Shown: positions 35,064-43,304 of the stretch, one piece after another | Layout of the letters: each line of letters starts with the position of its first letter | Position numbering within the stretch: position 1 is the first letter of the stretch | Assembly (NCBI RefSeq): GCF_002483315.1 | Contig: NZ_DLHR01000019.1 | Coordinates: forward strand, 124,001 to 188,000 | Direction of reading: 5' to 3' | Length of the DNA: 64,000 nt | Source: Flavobacterium sp. UBA7663 | GTDB lineage: Bacteria; Bacteroidota; Bacteroidia; Flavobacteriales; Flavobacteriaceae | The notes under the pieces: generated by a model | What the model was told of the DNA's origin: nothing | Database searches by the model: none | What the model saw: only the letters and a program-made list of their open reading frames with translations | Made by a program: the position numbers and the translations under genes

Positions 35064-35924
35064 TTAACTCACTAAACTCATTAAATGTTTTCCGTAACCA
35101 CTTTTCAGTAGAGGTTCTGCTAATTTTTTTAATTGGTCGGCATCAATGAATCCCATTTTATATGCCGCTTCTTCAATAGCCCCAATTTTTAATCCTTGGC
35201 GTTCTTCAATTACTTGCACAAATTGTCCTGCTTGCATTAAAGATTGAAATGTTCCAGTATCTAACCAAGCAGTTCCTCTGTCTAAAATGGAAACCTGTAG
35301 ATTTCCTTGTTCTAAATAGGTTTTATTAATATCGGTAATTTCTAACTCTCCTCGCTGACTTGGCTTTATGTTTGAAGCTATTTCAACAACTTGATTATCG
35401 TAAAAATAAATTCCTGGAACCGCAAAATTTGATTTTGGATGCATTGGTTTTTCTTCGATAGATAAAACTTTACCACCACCATCAAATTCAACTACACCAT
35501 AACGTTCTGGATCATGAACATGATAAGCATAAACAATTCCTCCGTTTGGATTGCTGTTTTCTTGTAATAGTTCAGCTAAACCCGTTCCGTAGAAAATATT
35601 ATCTCCAAGGATTAAAGCTACTTTATCTTTTCCAATAAATTCTTTTCCAATAATAAATGCTTCGGCTAAGCCATTTGGATGCTCTTGAACTGCGTATTCA
35701 AATTTACAACCTAATGATTTTCCATCTCCTAATAATTGACGAAATAAAGGTAAATCATGCGGTGTTGAAATAATTAAGATTTCGCTAATTCCTGCCCACA
35801 TCAAGGTTGATAATGGATAGTAAATCATTGGTTTATCATAAATTGGCATTAATTGTTTACTCACCGCTAATGTTAACGGATGTAAACGTGTGCCTGAACC
35901 TCCAGCTAATATAATTCCCTTCAT
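35064..35924 (-). CDS. rfbA: Glucose-1-phosphate thymidylyltransferase
   Basis: RfbA makes dTDP-glucose. The 286-residue protein begins MKGIILAGGSGTRLHPLT, the nucleotidyltransferase signature, and has ILGDNIFYGTGL and the VPGIYFYDNQVV segment. It starts in a TAATG overlap with the stop of rfbB. It supplies the first intermediate of the rhamnose pathway in this operon. Confidence 0.96.
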   Translation of the reverse strand: MKGIILAGGSGTRLHPLTLAVSKQLMPIYDKPMIYYPLSTLMWAGISEILIISTPHDLPLFRQLLGDGKSLGCKFEYAVQEHPNGLAEAFIIGKEFIGKDKVALILGDNIFYGTGLAELLQENSNPNGGIVYAYHVHDPERYGVVEFDGGGKVLSIEEKPMHPKSNFAVPGIYFYDNQVVEIASNIKPSQRGELEITDINKTYLEQGNLQVSILDRGTAWLDTGTFQSLMQAGQFVQVIEERQGLKIGAIEEAAYKMGFIDADQLKKLAEPLLKSGYGKHLMSLVS

Positions 35925-36937
35925 TAGTTGTTATATTTTTGTAAATACCATTCAATGGTTTTCTTGATTCCCGATTCGAAATTTTCATCGGCTTTCCAAC
36001 CTAATTCATTTTCAATTTTGGTGGCATCAATGGCATAACGTAAATCATGACCAGGTCTATCTTTCACAAATGTAATTTGATCCTGATATTTTCCTTCTGA
36101 TTTTGGTTGTAATTCATTCAAAATCGAACAAACAGTATCAACAATATATAAATTGTTTCGTTCGTTTCTTCCGCCAATATTATAGGTTTCACCTGATTTT
36201 CCTGTTTTAAACGCTAATTCAATTCCTTTGCAATGATCTAAAACGTATAACCAATCACGAACATTTGTTCCGTCACCATAAATTGGAATATTTTCTCCTT
36301 TTATGGCTTTACGAATAATAGTTGGAATCAACTTTTCGTCATGTTGTTTTGGACCGTAATTGTTAGAACAATTTGTGGTTACTACGTTCATTCCATACGT
36401 ATGAAAATAACTTCTTACAATCATGTCTGAACCCGCTTTTGAAGCAGAATAAGGACTATTGGGAGCATACGGAGTCGTTTCTTCAAACAAACCAGTTTCA
36501 CCTAAAGTTCCATAAACCTCATCAGTAGAAACGTGGTGAAAACGCGAATTTTCAAATTCAACATTATATTGATTTGGAGCTGACATCCAAAGTTTTCTTG
36601 CAGTATCTAATAAATTAAAGGTTCCTAAAACATTGGTTTTAATGAATGCTTCTGGACCAGAAATCGAATTGTCAACATGACTTTCAGCTGCAAAATGAAT
36701 AACATCATGAAACTGAAATTTTTGGAATAATTCTTCAACAAAGTTTCTGTCACAAATATCACCTTGTACAAACGTATATCTTGGATGGTTTTCTACTTCT
36801 GAAACATTTTCTAAATTTCCAGCATACGTTAGTAAATCCAAATTTACTAAATGATAATCTGAATTGTTTTTAATGAAATAGGGAACAAAATTTGCTCCAA
36901 TAAATCCGGCACCGCCAGTAACTAATATATTTTTCAT
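35924..36937 (-). CDS. rfbB: dTDP-glucose 4,6-dehydratase
   Basis: This 337-residue SDR enzyme begins ILVTGGAGFIGANFVPYF and has STDEVYGTLG, the catalytic YSASKAGSD and NCSNNYGPKQHDEKLIP. It overlaps Wzz upstream and rfbA downstream, each with a TAATG junction. These couplings point to one transcript for wzz-rfbBACD. Confidence 0.96.
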   Translation of the reverse strand: MKNILVTGGAGFIGANFVPYFIKNNSDYHLVNLDLLTYAGNLENVSEVENHPRYTFVQGDICDRNFVEELFQKFQFHDVIHFAAESHVDNSISGPEAFIKTNVLGTFNLLDTARKLWMSAPNQYNVEFENSRFHHVSTDEVYGTLGETGLFEETTPYAPNSPYSASKAGSDMIVRSYFHTYGMNVVTTNCSNNYGPKQHDEKLIPTIIRKAIKGENIPIYGDGTNVRDWLYVLDHCKGIELAFKTGKSGETYNIGGRNERNNLYIVDTVCSILNELQPKSEGKYQDQITFVKDRPGHDLRYAIDATKIENELGWKADENFESGIKKTIEWYLQKYNN

Positions 36938-37932
36938 TAACTATTAATTCTTGCAGATTGTTTTTTGTAAATTGATTTAAAAAAATAGCCAAATAAATAT
37001 AAAAGAATAAAAACTAAAGGTAAAAAGAGTTTCAATTTATTATTGACTCCTTTAGATTCTATTATATTTGTGGTAATACTAACGTCTTTAATGTATAATT
37101 TAATGTTCTCGAGTGTTATTTTCTGACCTGCAATTTCATTAATTAAACCATTTTTCAATGTAAATAAAGCATTTATTTCATTGTTTTCATTGTTATAAAC
37201 TAAACTTGTAGTGCTTTTTTCTTTTGCTAAGTTCTCAGAAATTTGAGTTATTAAATTATCAACTTGTAAAATTTGTTCTTCATTTTTCTTCATTTTTATA
37301 AGAACATTTTCCTGAGTGATAGCCAATAATTTATTCAAATATTCATCAGAATTTAAATACTTTAAGATTGGTTTAATTATTACTTTATCATCTATCTTAT
37401 TTAATGTAATGATTGAGATTTTATGATGTGGATAGTTTTTACTAGTTTTTTCATCTTCAATTACTTTGTTAATATCTTCACTTTCAGCCAATAATCTCAT
37501 TAACTCAAAATTTTGGGTGTTTTGAGCGTTTTCGGCAATAGCTTGACTTGTGTTTACAAAAGCATAAATATCTATAATTGGCTCAATTTTAATGCTTAAA
37601 ATATTTTCCGTATTTGATATTCCAATAGATTTAAAAAAAGATTTATCATCTTCTTTTAATTTTGATTTGATTAAATTTATCTTAGCATACAAATAATCCG
37701 AACCGCCCAAATTAGGAGCAACAATAATTTCAGAAGTGTATTTTTTGGTGTTTTGATCTAAAAAATAACCTAAAACAACTCCAACAACAAATAAGCCTAC
37801 AATTATTACTAATTTCTTTTTTACAAAAAAAATAAAATCGAAAACTGAATTCACAATTCCATTGAAAAAGTTTTTAATTCCAGTTCCGATTTGTCCTAAA
37901 TCGATTTCTTGATCTTGAGAATTTGTACTCAT
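36937..37932 (-). CDS. Chain-length determinant-like (Wzz) membrane protein
   Basis: This 331-residue protein has a hydrophobic helix near residues 41-61, a long coiled-coil periplasmic part, and a second helix near 307-323, which is the Wzz/polysaccharide co-polymerase layout. A Pro/Gly pattern near the second helix is not typical of enteric Wzz, so the assignment rests on topology and its place at the head of rfbBACD. It should control chain length with the Wzy proteins. No kinase domain is present. Confidence 0.75.
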   Translation of the reverse strand: MSTNSQDQEIDLGQIGTGIKNFFNGIVNSVFDFIFFVKKKLVIIVGLFVVGVVLGYFLDQNTKKYTSEIIVAPNLGGSDYLYAKINLIKSKLKEDDKSFFKSIGISNTENILSIKIEPIIDIYAFVNTSQAIAENAQNTQNFELMRLLAESEDINKVIEDEKTSKNYPHHKISIITLNKIDDKVIIKPILKYLNSDEYLNKLLAITQENVLIKMKKNEEQILQVDNLITQISENLAKEKSTTSLVYNNENNEINALFTLKNGLINEIAGQKITLENIKLYIKDVSITTNIIESKGVNNKLKLFLPLVFILLYLFGYFFKSIYKKQSARINS

Positions 37933-37937
37933 CGTTT

Positions 37938-39626
37938 TTATTTTACGTTAAAGATTTGTTCTAATATTTTTATTGTAATTAAATACGTAGGTTTTACTCC
38001 TGTAGTTCCTAATCCACCTGAAGCTAATGTGCTTCCTGTTTCCAAAGGATTATCCGAAGCATAATAAGCGTATCTAACTTTTACATTAGGATTGATGCTT
38101 TTTCTAATTTTTGATGCCGATTGAATCGCTTTTTGATAATAAGCGCCTTCCATTTCTAACCCGATAGCTTCCCAAGTAGATTCGTGGAAAAATTTCAACA
38201 AATCTCTATTTTGAAGCGATGTTCCAAGAACAGTAATCATTGGTCCTTCAAAAACCGGAATATCATTTCCTTTCAACATTTCTGCTTTTAATTCGTTTTC
38301 AAAGAAATAATTATCAGCCGTTCCTTCATTCACGTGTGCTGTTGGAATCATGATATCGCCTTTTCCACCTTCTAAAATTCCAGCTTTACCCATGATTGAA
38401 ACTGATTCCACATTTAAAAACAGTTTGTTTTTAGCAATTTTGTAAGGTTTCAATAATTCGTCAATGGTTTCATAAGCTTGCTCACCAAACGCATAATCCA
38501 TAACGATTAAAACGGGTTTGTTTTCGCCTAAATTCGCTTTAGCAAAAGCTGTTTTTTTAATATCTATTTTAGCCGTATCAAAAATTTGTACGTCGATATT
38601 GGTTCCAGAAGTATCAGGCAATGAAATCATTCCGTGTTGTAACGCAAAATCTTCCACTTTCTTGCGTAATTCTTTATTATTAGAACTACTTAAATCTTCA
38701 AATATTTGAAAATCAGCAGCATCTTTATATTTTTTTCCTAAAACAGGTTCAGCAAAAATAGAATTCATCACACTGTGCATATTAGCACTTATGATATGAA
38801 TTGGTCTTTCAATCAAATAGTTTTTTACTAATACTTCTTTGATGTTGTTTGCCCAAATTTCGCCGTAAATATGATGTCCTAATCTTTCTCTTAAAATTGG
38901 GCTAAACGTAATGGTTCTTTTGTTATTGTCAACCACCTCTTCGATAGCTAATTTTCCTAACCAATATACTACATGTAAAAATCGATCAGGCGCTTCTGCC
39001 GTGGCAAAATCATCATAAATATCTTGCACTTCAGCAAACGTTCTTCCTAATACATTCGCTGCGTGAGAAATTGCTTTTTCACGTTCAACTAAAGGTAATT
39101 TTTTAGTTTGTTTTACCGCTAATTCTAATTTTTCCCAATCGCGAGTAAATCTTCCTTCTTCATCAATTAAAACTCTATCTTTAATTTTGTGTGATTCGAT
39201 AAAAATGAAGGTCAAATGTGTTAAAATATCGTAAATATCAGAACGACCACGTGTGATTTCCACATTCATTTGTTCGTCGTCAATACGGTAACAGTTTCTT
39301 CTTCTTTTTGGAGGAACAATCGCTTTAAAGTGCGAATTTGAATAGCCTTCATCTGAAGTTAAGTTGATGTAACGGCATTCTTCAATTCCAATTGGTAAAC
39401 GTTCAATTACATATAATAAACCGTTTAATTCTACCTTTTCTTCGGCAATAGAACCGTAAATTTCTGGTCGAAGCGCTAATAAGGCTTCTCTTAAAGTTTC
39501 TCCCGAAACACCCATTGGTTTATAGAAACCTCTGTTAAATAAATGTCTCATGGTAATGTACAGTCGCTCAATAGCTGCTGAGGACTCTTGCGCTCTAGAA
39601 CGCGAAATGTTTTTAATGTCTTTCAT
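37938..39626 (-). CDS. Two-part protein with a nucleoside-phosphorylase-like C-terminus (DUF6909-like)
   Basis: This 562-residue soluble protein has an N-terminal region (about 1-340) of unknown type, with IERLYITMRHLFNRGFYKPMG at the start. The C-terminal part (about 365-562) resembles the nucleoside phosphorylase/nucleosidase fold: SIMGKAGILEGGKGDIMIPT corresponds to the G-x-A-G...GD region and GLEMEGAYYQKA (E491-E493) to the purine-binding MEG/MEA motif. I recall a flavobacterial family, DUF6909, with this size. It ends 5 bp before wzz and could be co-transcribed. The substrate is unknown. Confidence 0.6.
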   Translation of the reverse strand: MKDIKNISRSRAQESSAAIERLYITMRHLFNRGFYKPMGVSGETLREALLALRPEIYGSIAEEKVELNGLLYVIERLPIGIEECRYINLTSDEGYSNSHFKAIVPPKRRRNCYRIDDEQMNVEITRGRSDIYDILTHLTFIFIESHKIKDRVLIDEEGRFTRDWEKLELAVKQTKKLPLVEREKAISHAANVLGRTFAEVQDIYDDFATAEAPDRFLHVVYWLGKLAIEEVVDNNKRTITFSPILRERLGHHIYGEIWANNIKEVLVKNYLIERPIHIISANMHSVMNSIFAEPVLGKKYKDAADFQIFEDLSSSNNKELRKKVEDFALQHGMISLPDTSGTNIDVQIFDTAKIDIKKTAFAKANLGENKPVLIVMDYAFGEQAYETIDELLKPYKIAKNKLFLNVESVSIMGKAGILEGGKGDIMIPTAHVNEGTADNYFFENELKAEMLKGNDIPVFEGPMITVLGTSLQNRDLLKFFHESTWEAIGLEMEGAYYQKAIQSASKIRKSINPNVKVRYAYYASDNPLETGSTLASGGLGTTGVKPTYLITIKILEQIFNVK

Positions 39627-39669
39627 TAATATTTTGTTTTTCTAACCTGCAAAGTTACAATTTTATTTT

Positions 39670-40494
39670 TTAGTTGGTTAATATCAGATTTATTGATGGC
39701 TCATTTACACTTATTTTCTCCGAATTATTCCCTGCTTGTTTGCTCCATTTTCCGTAAGCATAGGTGTAAAAAAAGTCTCTTTCAACATAGTTATATAACA
39801 CATACGGTTGGTATTTGGTACCGGTTTTATTACTCTCGATTAACAATTTTTCATAGGCTACAAACATTCCTTTCTCTGGAAAAACCAAATCAAATTGCGA
39901 TATATTAAAACGATGTTTGATTACTCCTTTTTTCAAGGTAACAACATAATCTTTTGTCAACAATTCTTCGCCTGGATAACCGTTTTCATCCACACTATAA
40001 AAGTGAAGTTTTATGGTAGCTTCTTCAATTCTACTATCAGTGAAAATTGTAACTTCTTTTAAAAATTTTGTTTTATTATAAGAAGCTTGATACGGGAAAA
40101 ACTTTGCTTCGATTTTTGGTCCATTGTCAAACGATTGAAAAATAGCATTTTTGATATCGCCTATTTCAATTTGTTTGGATTGTTTTTTATTCAATATGAC
40201 CACTTCTCTTAAGTCGTAAGCCATAGGTTTCAATTGAACTATCGAAATCTCTCTTCCTTTAATCGTTTTTCTCTCATATCCTAAAACCGAAATTACAATA
40301 TTCTTTTCTTTGGATGCTTCCAAGAAAAAACTTCCATCTGCTTCCGAAGTAGTTCCAACAGTTTCATTCTCTACCCAAATATTCACAAACGGAATCGGTT
40401 CGCCCGAAATACTGTCTTTAACCACACCACGGATTTGTGAAAACGCAAATTGTGAAACAACCACAAAAACCCACATCAATCTTTTCTCTTTCAT
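39670..40494 (-). CDS. Carboxypeptidase-regulatory-like domain protein
   Basis: This 274-residue protein has a signal peptide cut near residue 20 and then a CarboxypepD_reg-like beta-sandwich: IRGVVKDSISGEPIPFVNIWV with NETVGTTSEADGSFFLEA, as in the start of TonB-dependent transporters. The rest (about 100-274) is beta-rich and unlike a barrel plug. It is 2 bp after the GH3-like gene. A role in cell-surface assembly is possible; no function is known. Confidence 0.78.
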   Translation of the reverse strand: MKEKRLMWVFVVVSQFAFSQIRGVVKDSISGEPIPFVNIWVENETVGTTSEADGSFFLEASKEKNIVISVLGYERKTIKGREISIVQLKPMAYDLREVVILNKKQSKQIEIGDIKNAIFQSFDNGPKIEAKFFPYQASYNKTKFLKEVTIFTDSRIEEATIKLHFYSVDENGYPGEELLTKDYVVTLKKGVIKHRFNISQFDLVFPEKGMFVAYEKLLIESNKTGTKYQPYVLYNYVERDFFYTYAYGKWSKQAGNNSEKISVNEPSINLILTN

Positions 40495-40496
40495 CT

Positions 40497-41987
40497 TTAT
40501 TCTTTTGTATCAAAAAATTGAGCAATTTTTCTATCGTTACTTAATCTTGGTAACTTATTTTGTCCACCTAATTTGCCTATCGATTTCATATACTCTTGGA
40601 AACCGTTTTTTGGAACACTTGTAATTACCAATGTTCGCAACACATTTCCTACAATCAAATCGTCATAATACACATTTTGTTTGCGCATGGCGACATCAAT
40701 TTTTGATGCGAAATCTTCTAAATTATTAGGTTCATTTTCAAACTCAATAAACCATTCGTGATAAGGTAAACCTTCAGTTGGTGTGATTTGTGGCGCGACT
40801 GTGAATTCATTTACACGAACATCAGTTCCTTCCATTGCTTCTTTTAGCGCCGATTCTACTTCTTTTCCAATAACGTGTTCGCCAAAAGCAGAGATGTAAT
40901 GTTTGATTCTTCCCGAAACGATAACGCGATACGGTTTTAAACTTGTAAACTGAATCGTATCACCAATATTGTAAGCCCAAAGTCCGGCGTTGGTAGAAAT
41001 GATTAAAACGTAATTGACACCTAATTCTACTTCGCCAATGGTATAGCGTTTTGGATGTTCGGTGAAAAATTCGTCTGCTTTTATGAATTCGTAGAAAATG
41101 CCAGAATTTAATAGCAATAGCATTCCTTTTTCATTCTGAGAATCTTGGTAAGCAAAAAAGCCTTCAGAAGCTGGAAACAATTCAATAGAATCGACTTTTC
41201 TTCCAATTAAATTTTCGAATTTCGCTCGATATGGTTCGTAATTTACACCCCCATAAATGAATAAATTGAAGTTTTTGAAGATTTCGCCAACAGGTTTATT
41301 TGCTTTTGCTGCCAGTTTCTCAAAATACATTTGCACCCAAGACGGAATTCCTGAAATCACCGACATGTCTTCGTTAATCGTTTCTTCTACAATGGCATTG
41401 ACTTTGGTTTCCCAATCATCAATGCAATTGGTTTCCCAACTTGGCATGCGATTTTTTTGTAAATATTTCGGAACAAAATGCGCTACAATTCCTGATAATC
41501 TTCCAAGTTTGATACCGTTTTTCTCTTCTAAAATGGGGCTTCCTTGCAAGAAAATCATTTTTCCTGAAACAAAATCGGCTTTTCCGGTTTCGTGAATATA
41601 ACTCAAAATCGCATTCCGAGCCGCTTGAATATGAAACGGCATTGATTCCTTAGTAAGTGGAATATATTTAGCGCCTGAAGTAGTTCCAGAAGTTTTAGCA
41701 AAATAAAGTGGCTTTCCTTTCCAAAGTACATTTTCTTCCCCTTTTACGACTTTATCAACATAGTGTTTTAATCCTTCGTAATCACGAACAGGCACTTTTT
41801 GAACAAAATCGGAATGAGAGTTTATCGAACCAAAATCGTGGTCTTTTCCAAATTGCGTTTGAGCCGCTTCTCTGATTAATTCTTCAAAAACTTTTTGTTG
41901 GGTTTCAATAGGATTATTGGCCCATTTTTGAGTTTTAGCGTGAATTCTTTTTGCAAATAATTTTGCTGCAAAAGCTTTTACTGACAT
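40497..41987 (-). CDS. GH3-like acyl acid-amido synthetase family protein
   Basis: This 496-residue protein belongs to the GH3 family, known for coupling amino acids to acyl acids in plants but also widespread in Bacteroidota with unknown substrates. It has the ATP-binding FAKTSGTTSGAKYIPLT (P-loop), YGGVNYEPYR and LLNSGIFYEFI. The ATG at 41987 (MSVKAFAAKLFAKRI) is used; a longer reading to 42101 extends into the M23 gene. It follows the M23 gene by 1 bp, so the two are coupled. The substrate is not predictable. Confidence 0.85.
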   Translation of the reverse strand: MSVKAFAAKLFAKRIHAKTQKWANNPIETQQKVFEELIREAAQTQFGKDHDFGSINSHSDFVQKVPVRDYEGLKHYVDKVVKGEENVLWKGKPLYFAKTSGTTSGAKYIPLTKESMPFHIQAARNAILSYIHETGKADFVSGKMIFLQGSPILEEKNGIKLGRLSGIVAHFVPKYLQKNRMPSWETNCIDDWETKVNAIVEETINEDMSVISGIPSWVQMYFEKLAAKANKPVGEIFKNFNLFIYGGVNYEPYRAKFENLIGRKVDSIELFPASEGFFAYQDSQNEKGMLLLLNSGIFYEFIKADEFFTEHPKRYTIGEVELGVNYVLIISTNAGLWAYNIGDTIQFTSLKPYRVIVSGRIKHYISAFGEHVIGKEVESALKEAMEGTDVRVNEFTVAPQITPTEGLPYHEWFIEFENEPNNLEDFASKIDVAMRKQNVYYDDLIVGNVLRTLVITSVPKNGFQEYMKSIGKLGGQNKLPRLSNDRKIAQFFDTKE

Positions 41988-41988
41988 G

Positions 41989-42861
41989 TTAATTGAAATT
42001 GATAAACTGCGTTGGGTCAATTGGGAAACCATCTTTCCATAATTCAAAATGAAGTGTTGCGCCCGAATTTTGTACATTATTAGCATTTCCGGCAAGAGCA
42101 ATAACTTCTCCCGATCGTACGATATTTCCTTGCGATTTTGTTACCGAAGCCGCATTTTTATACACCGACAAAATATCATCTTTATGACGAACAATTACCA
42201 CATAACCTGAACTTGGCGTCCAATCGGAAAAAATGATGGTTCCAGCTCCAACGGATTTTATTGGTGTGTTATTGGTTAAAGCGATTTTAACTGCTAAATG
42301 TTTATTAGCTACATTATATTTTTGCAAAATAGCACCTTGAGCAGGCGGAAATAATACAAAACTAACTTTAGGTTTTGAAGTTTCAAATACATTGTATTTA
42401 TCTTCTTTAATAACTTGATTTCGTAATTCTTGCTCTTTTTCTGTTGGTGAAAGTCCGGAAACATCTATATCAGAAACATCTAAAGCTTTGATAGAATCTT
42501 TGTTCAGCTTTGCGTATTCTAAATCACCTGTTAATACTTTTTTGATGGAAGCAATGTAAGCATTGTTGATTTTTACTGATTTTTCAAGAGAGTCTGATTT
42601 TATAGCCATTTCCAATGCATCTTGTTTTAATTTTGAAGAAGCATAACCCGGAATATATTCGCGTAAAGGTGTAAATGCAATAATATAAGTAGTTACAAAA
42701 ATGATTAAAATTGCGCCAATGGTTCCCACAACAAAGACATTCATTAAGTTTAATTTTAATGAAAACGTTTCTTCAAAAGTATCTTCGTTAAGAATAACTA
42801 ATCTTCTTTTGTTGTATAACTTTTTAAGAAGTAACTGACGTTTTAGCTTTTTGTTAGCCAT
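41989..42861 (-). CDS. M23/LytM-domain membrane protein, catalytically degenerate
   Basis: This 290-residue protein has a transmembrane helix near 41-63, a coiled segment and a C-terminal LytM (peptidase M23) fold. The zinc-site motifs are broken: the HxxxD motif reads HLAVK and the usual YxHL reads YKNA, though LHFEL remains. It is therefore probably inactive, like EnvC/NlpD proteins that activate amidases. The ATG at 42861 is used. Its own promoter element (TATATTTG, minus strand 42890-42883) lies upstream, and tatA is divergent. Confidence 0.82.
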   Translation of the reverse strand: MANKKLKRQLLLKKLYNKRRLVILNEDTFEETFSLKLNLMNVFVVGTIGAILIIFVTTYIIAFTPLREYIPGYASSKLKQDALEMAIKSDSLEKSVKINNAYIASIKKVLTGDLEYAKLNKDSIKALDVSDIDVSGLSPTEKEQELRNQVIKEDKYNVFETSKPKVSFVLFPPAQGAILQKYNVANKHLAVKIALTNNTPIKSVGAGTIIFSDWTPSSGYVVIVRHKDDILSVYKNAASVTKSQGNIVRSGEVIALAGNANNVQNSGATLHFELWKDGFPIDPTQFINFN

Positions 42862-42882
42862 TTTTTGAACCAATTTATATCA

Positions 42883-42890
42883 CAAATATA
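42883..42890 (-). promoter_or_regulatory. -7 element of the M23-GH3 operon
   Basis: The minus strand reads TATATTTG, 21 nt upstream of the start at 42861. Confidence 0.45.
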
Positions 42891-42963
42891 CTAAATACAA
42901 CGTGTTTGTAAATTGAAACCTGATAATAAATCGTTAAAAAATAATGATTTGGTAATTTCTTTA

Positions 42964-42971
42964 TATCTTTG
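42964..42971 (+). promoter_or_regulatory. -7 element of tatA
   Basis: TATCTTTG lies 20 nt before the tatA start. A matching TTG at 19 nt is not evident. Confidence 0.5.
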
Positions 42972-42991
42972 TACTTTAAAATACTAAAATC

Positions 42992-43198
42992 ATGAATGCT
43001 TTAACCATATTTTTGGGAGTAATAGGCCCTATGCAAGTAATATTAATTATCGCTATTGTAGTTTTACTTTTTGGTGGTAAAAAAATTCCAGAATTGATGA
43101 AAGGAATTGGAACAGGTATTAAAGAATTTAAAAACGCTGCCAAAGACGACCAACCAGCAAATTCAAAAAAAGAAGAAGAAGCTAAAGAAAAAGAATAG
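42992..43198 (+). CDS. tatA: Twin-arginine translocase subunit TatA/TatE
   Basis: This 68-residue protein has a short membrane helix (MQVILIIAIVVLLFGGKKIP) followed by an amphipathic segment (LMKGIGTGIKEFKNAA) and an acidic tail, the classic TatA pattern with FGGKKIPEL. It forms the pore part of the Tat export system for folded proteins. TatC is not in the window. It is a single gene with its own terminator. Confidence 0.95.
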   Translation: MNALTIFLGVIGPMQVILIIAIVVLLFGGKKIPELMKGIGTGIKEFKNAAKDDQPANSKKEEEAKEKE

Positions 43199-43220
43199 TT
43201 TTCCTTTAGTCAGAATAGAA

Positions 43221-43258
43221 AAAATCCCAAACTCCAATAAAATGGAATTTGGGATTTT
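43221..43258. terminator. Bidirectional terminator after tatA
   Basis: AAAATCCCAAA pairs with TTTGGGATTTT (43248-43258), with an inner CCA/TGG pair, followed by GTTTTTT. The A-run on the left could serve the opposite strand. Confidence 0.8.
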
Positions 43259-43267
43259 GTTTTTTAA

Positions 43268-43302
43268 CACCCCGCCCTAAAGGCACCCCTCTAAAAGAGG
43301 GG
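43268..43302. repeat. GC-rich REP-like element
   Basis: CACCCCGCCCTAAAGGCA is followed by CCCCTCT-AAA-AGAGGGG, a perfect 7-bp hairpin. Its GC content is far above the surroundings. I recall similar CACCCC...CCCTAAAGGG elements scattered between Flavobacterium genes. Confidence 0.6.
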
Positions 43303-43304
43303 AA

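Noticed and set aside
40497..41987. Plant contamination because of GH3 similarity
   Set aside because: Base composition, operon packing and the family's spread in Bacteroidota make it native.
43268..43302. CRISPR-like repeat
   Set aside because: There is one copy with no spacers; a REP-like hairpin explains it better.
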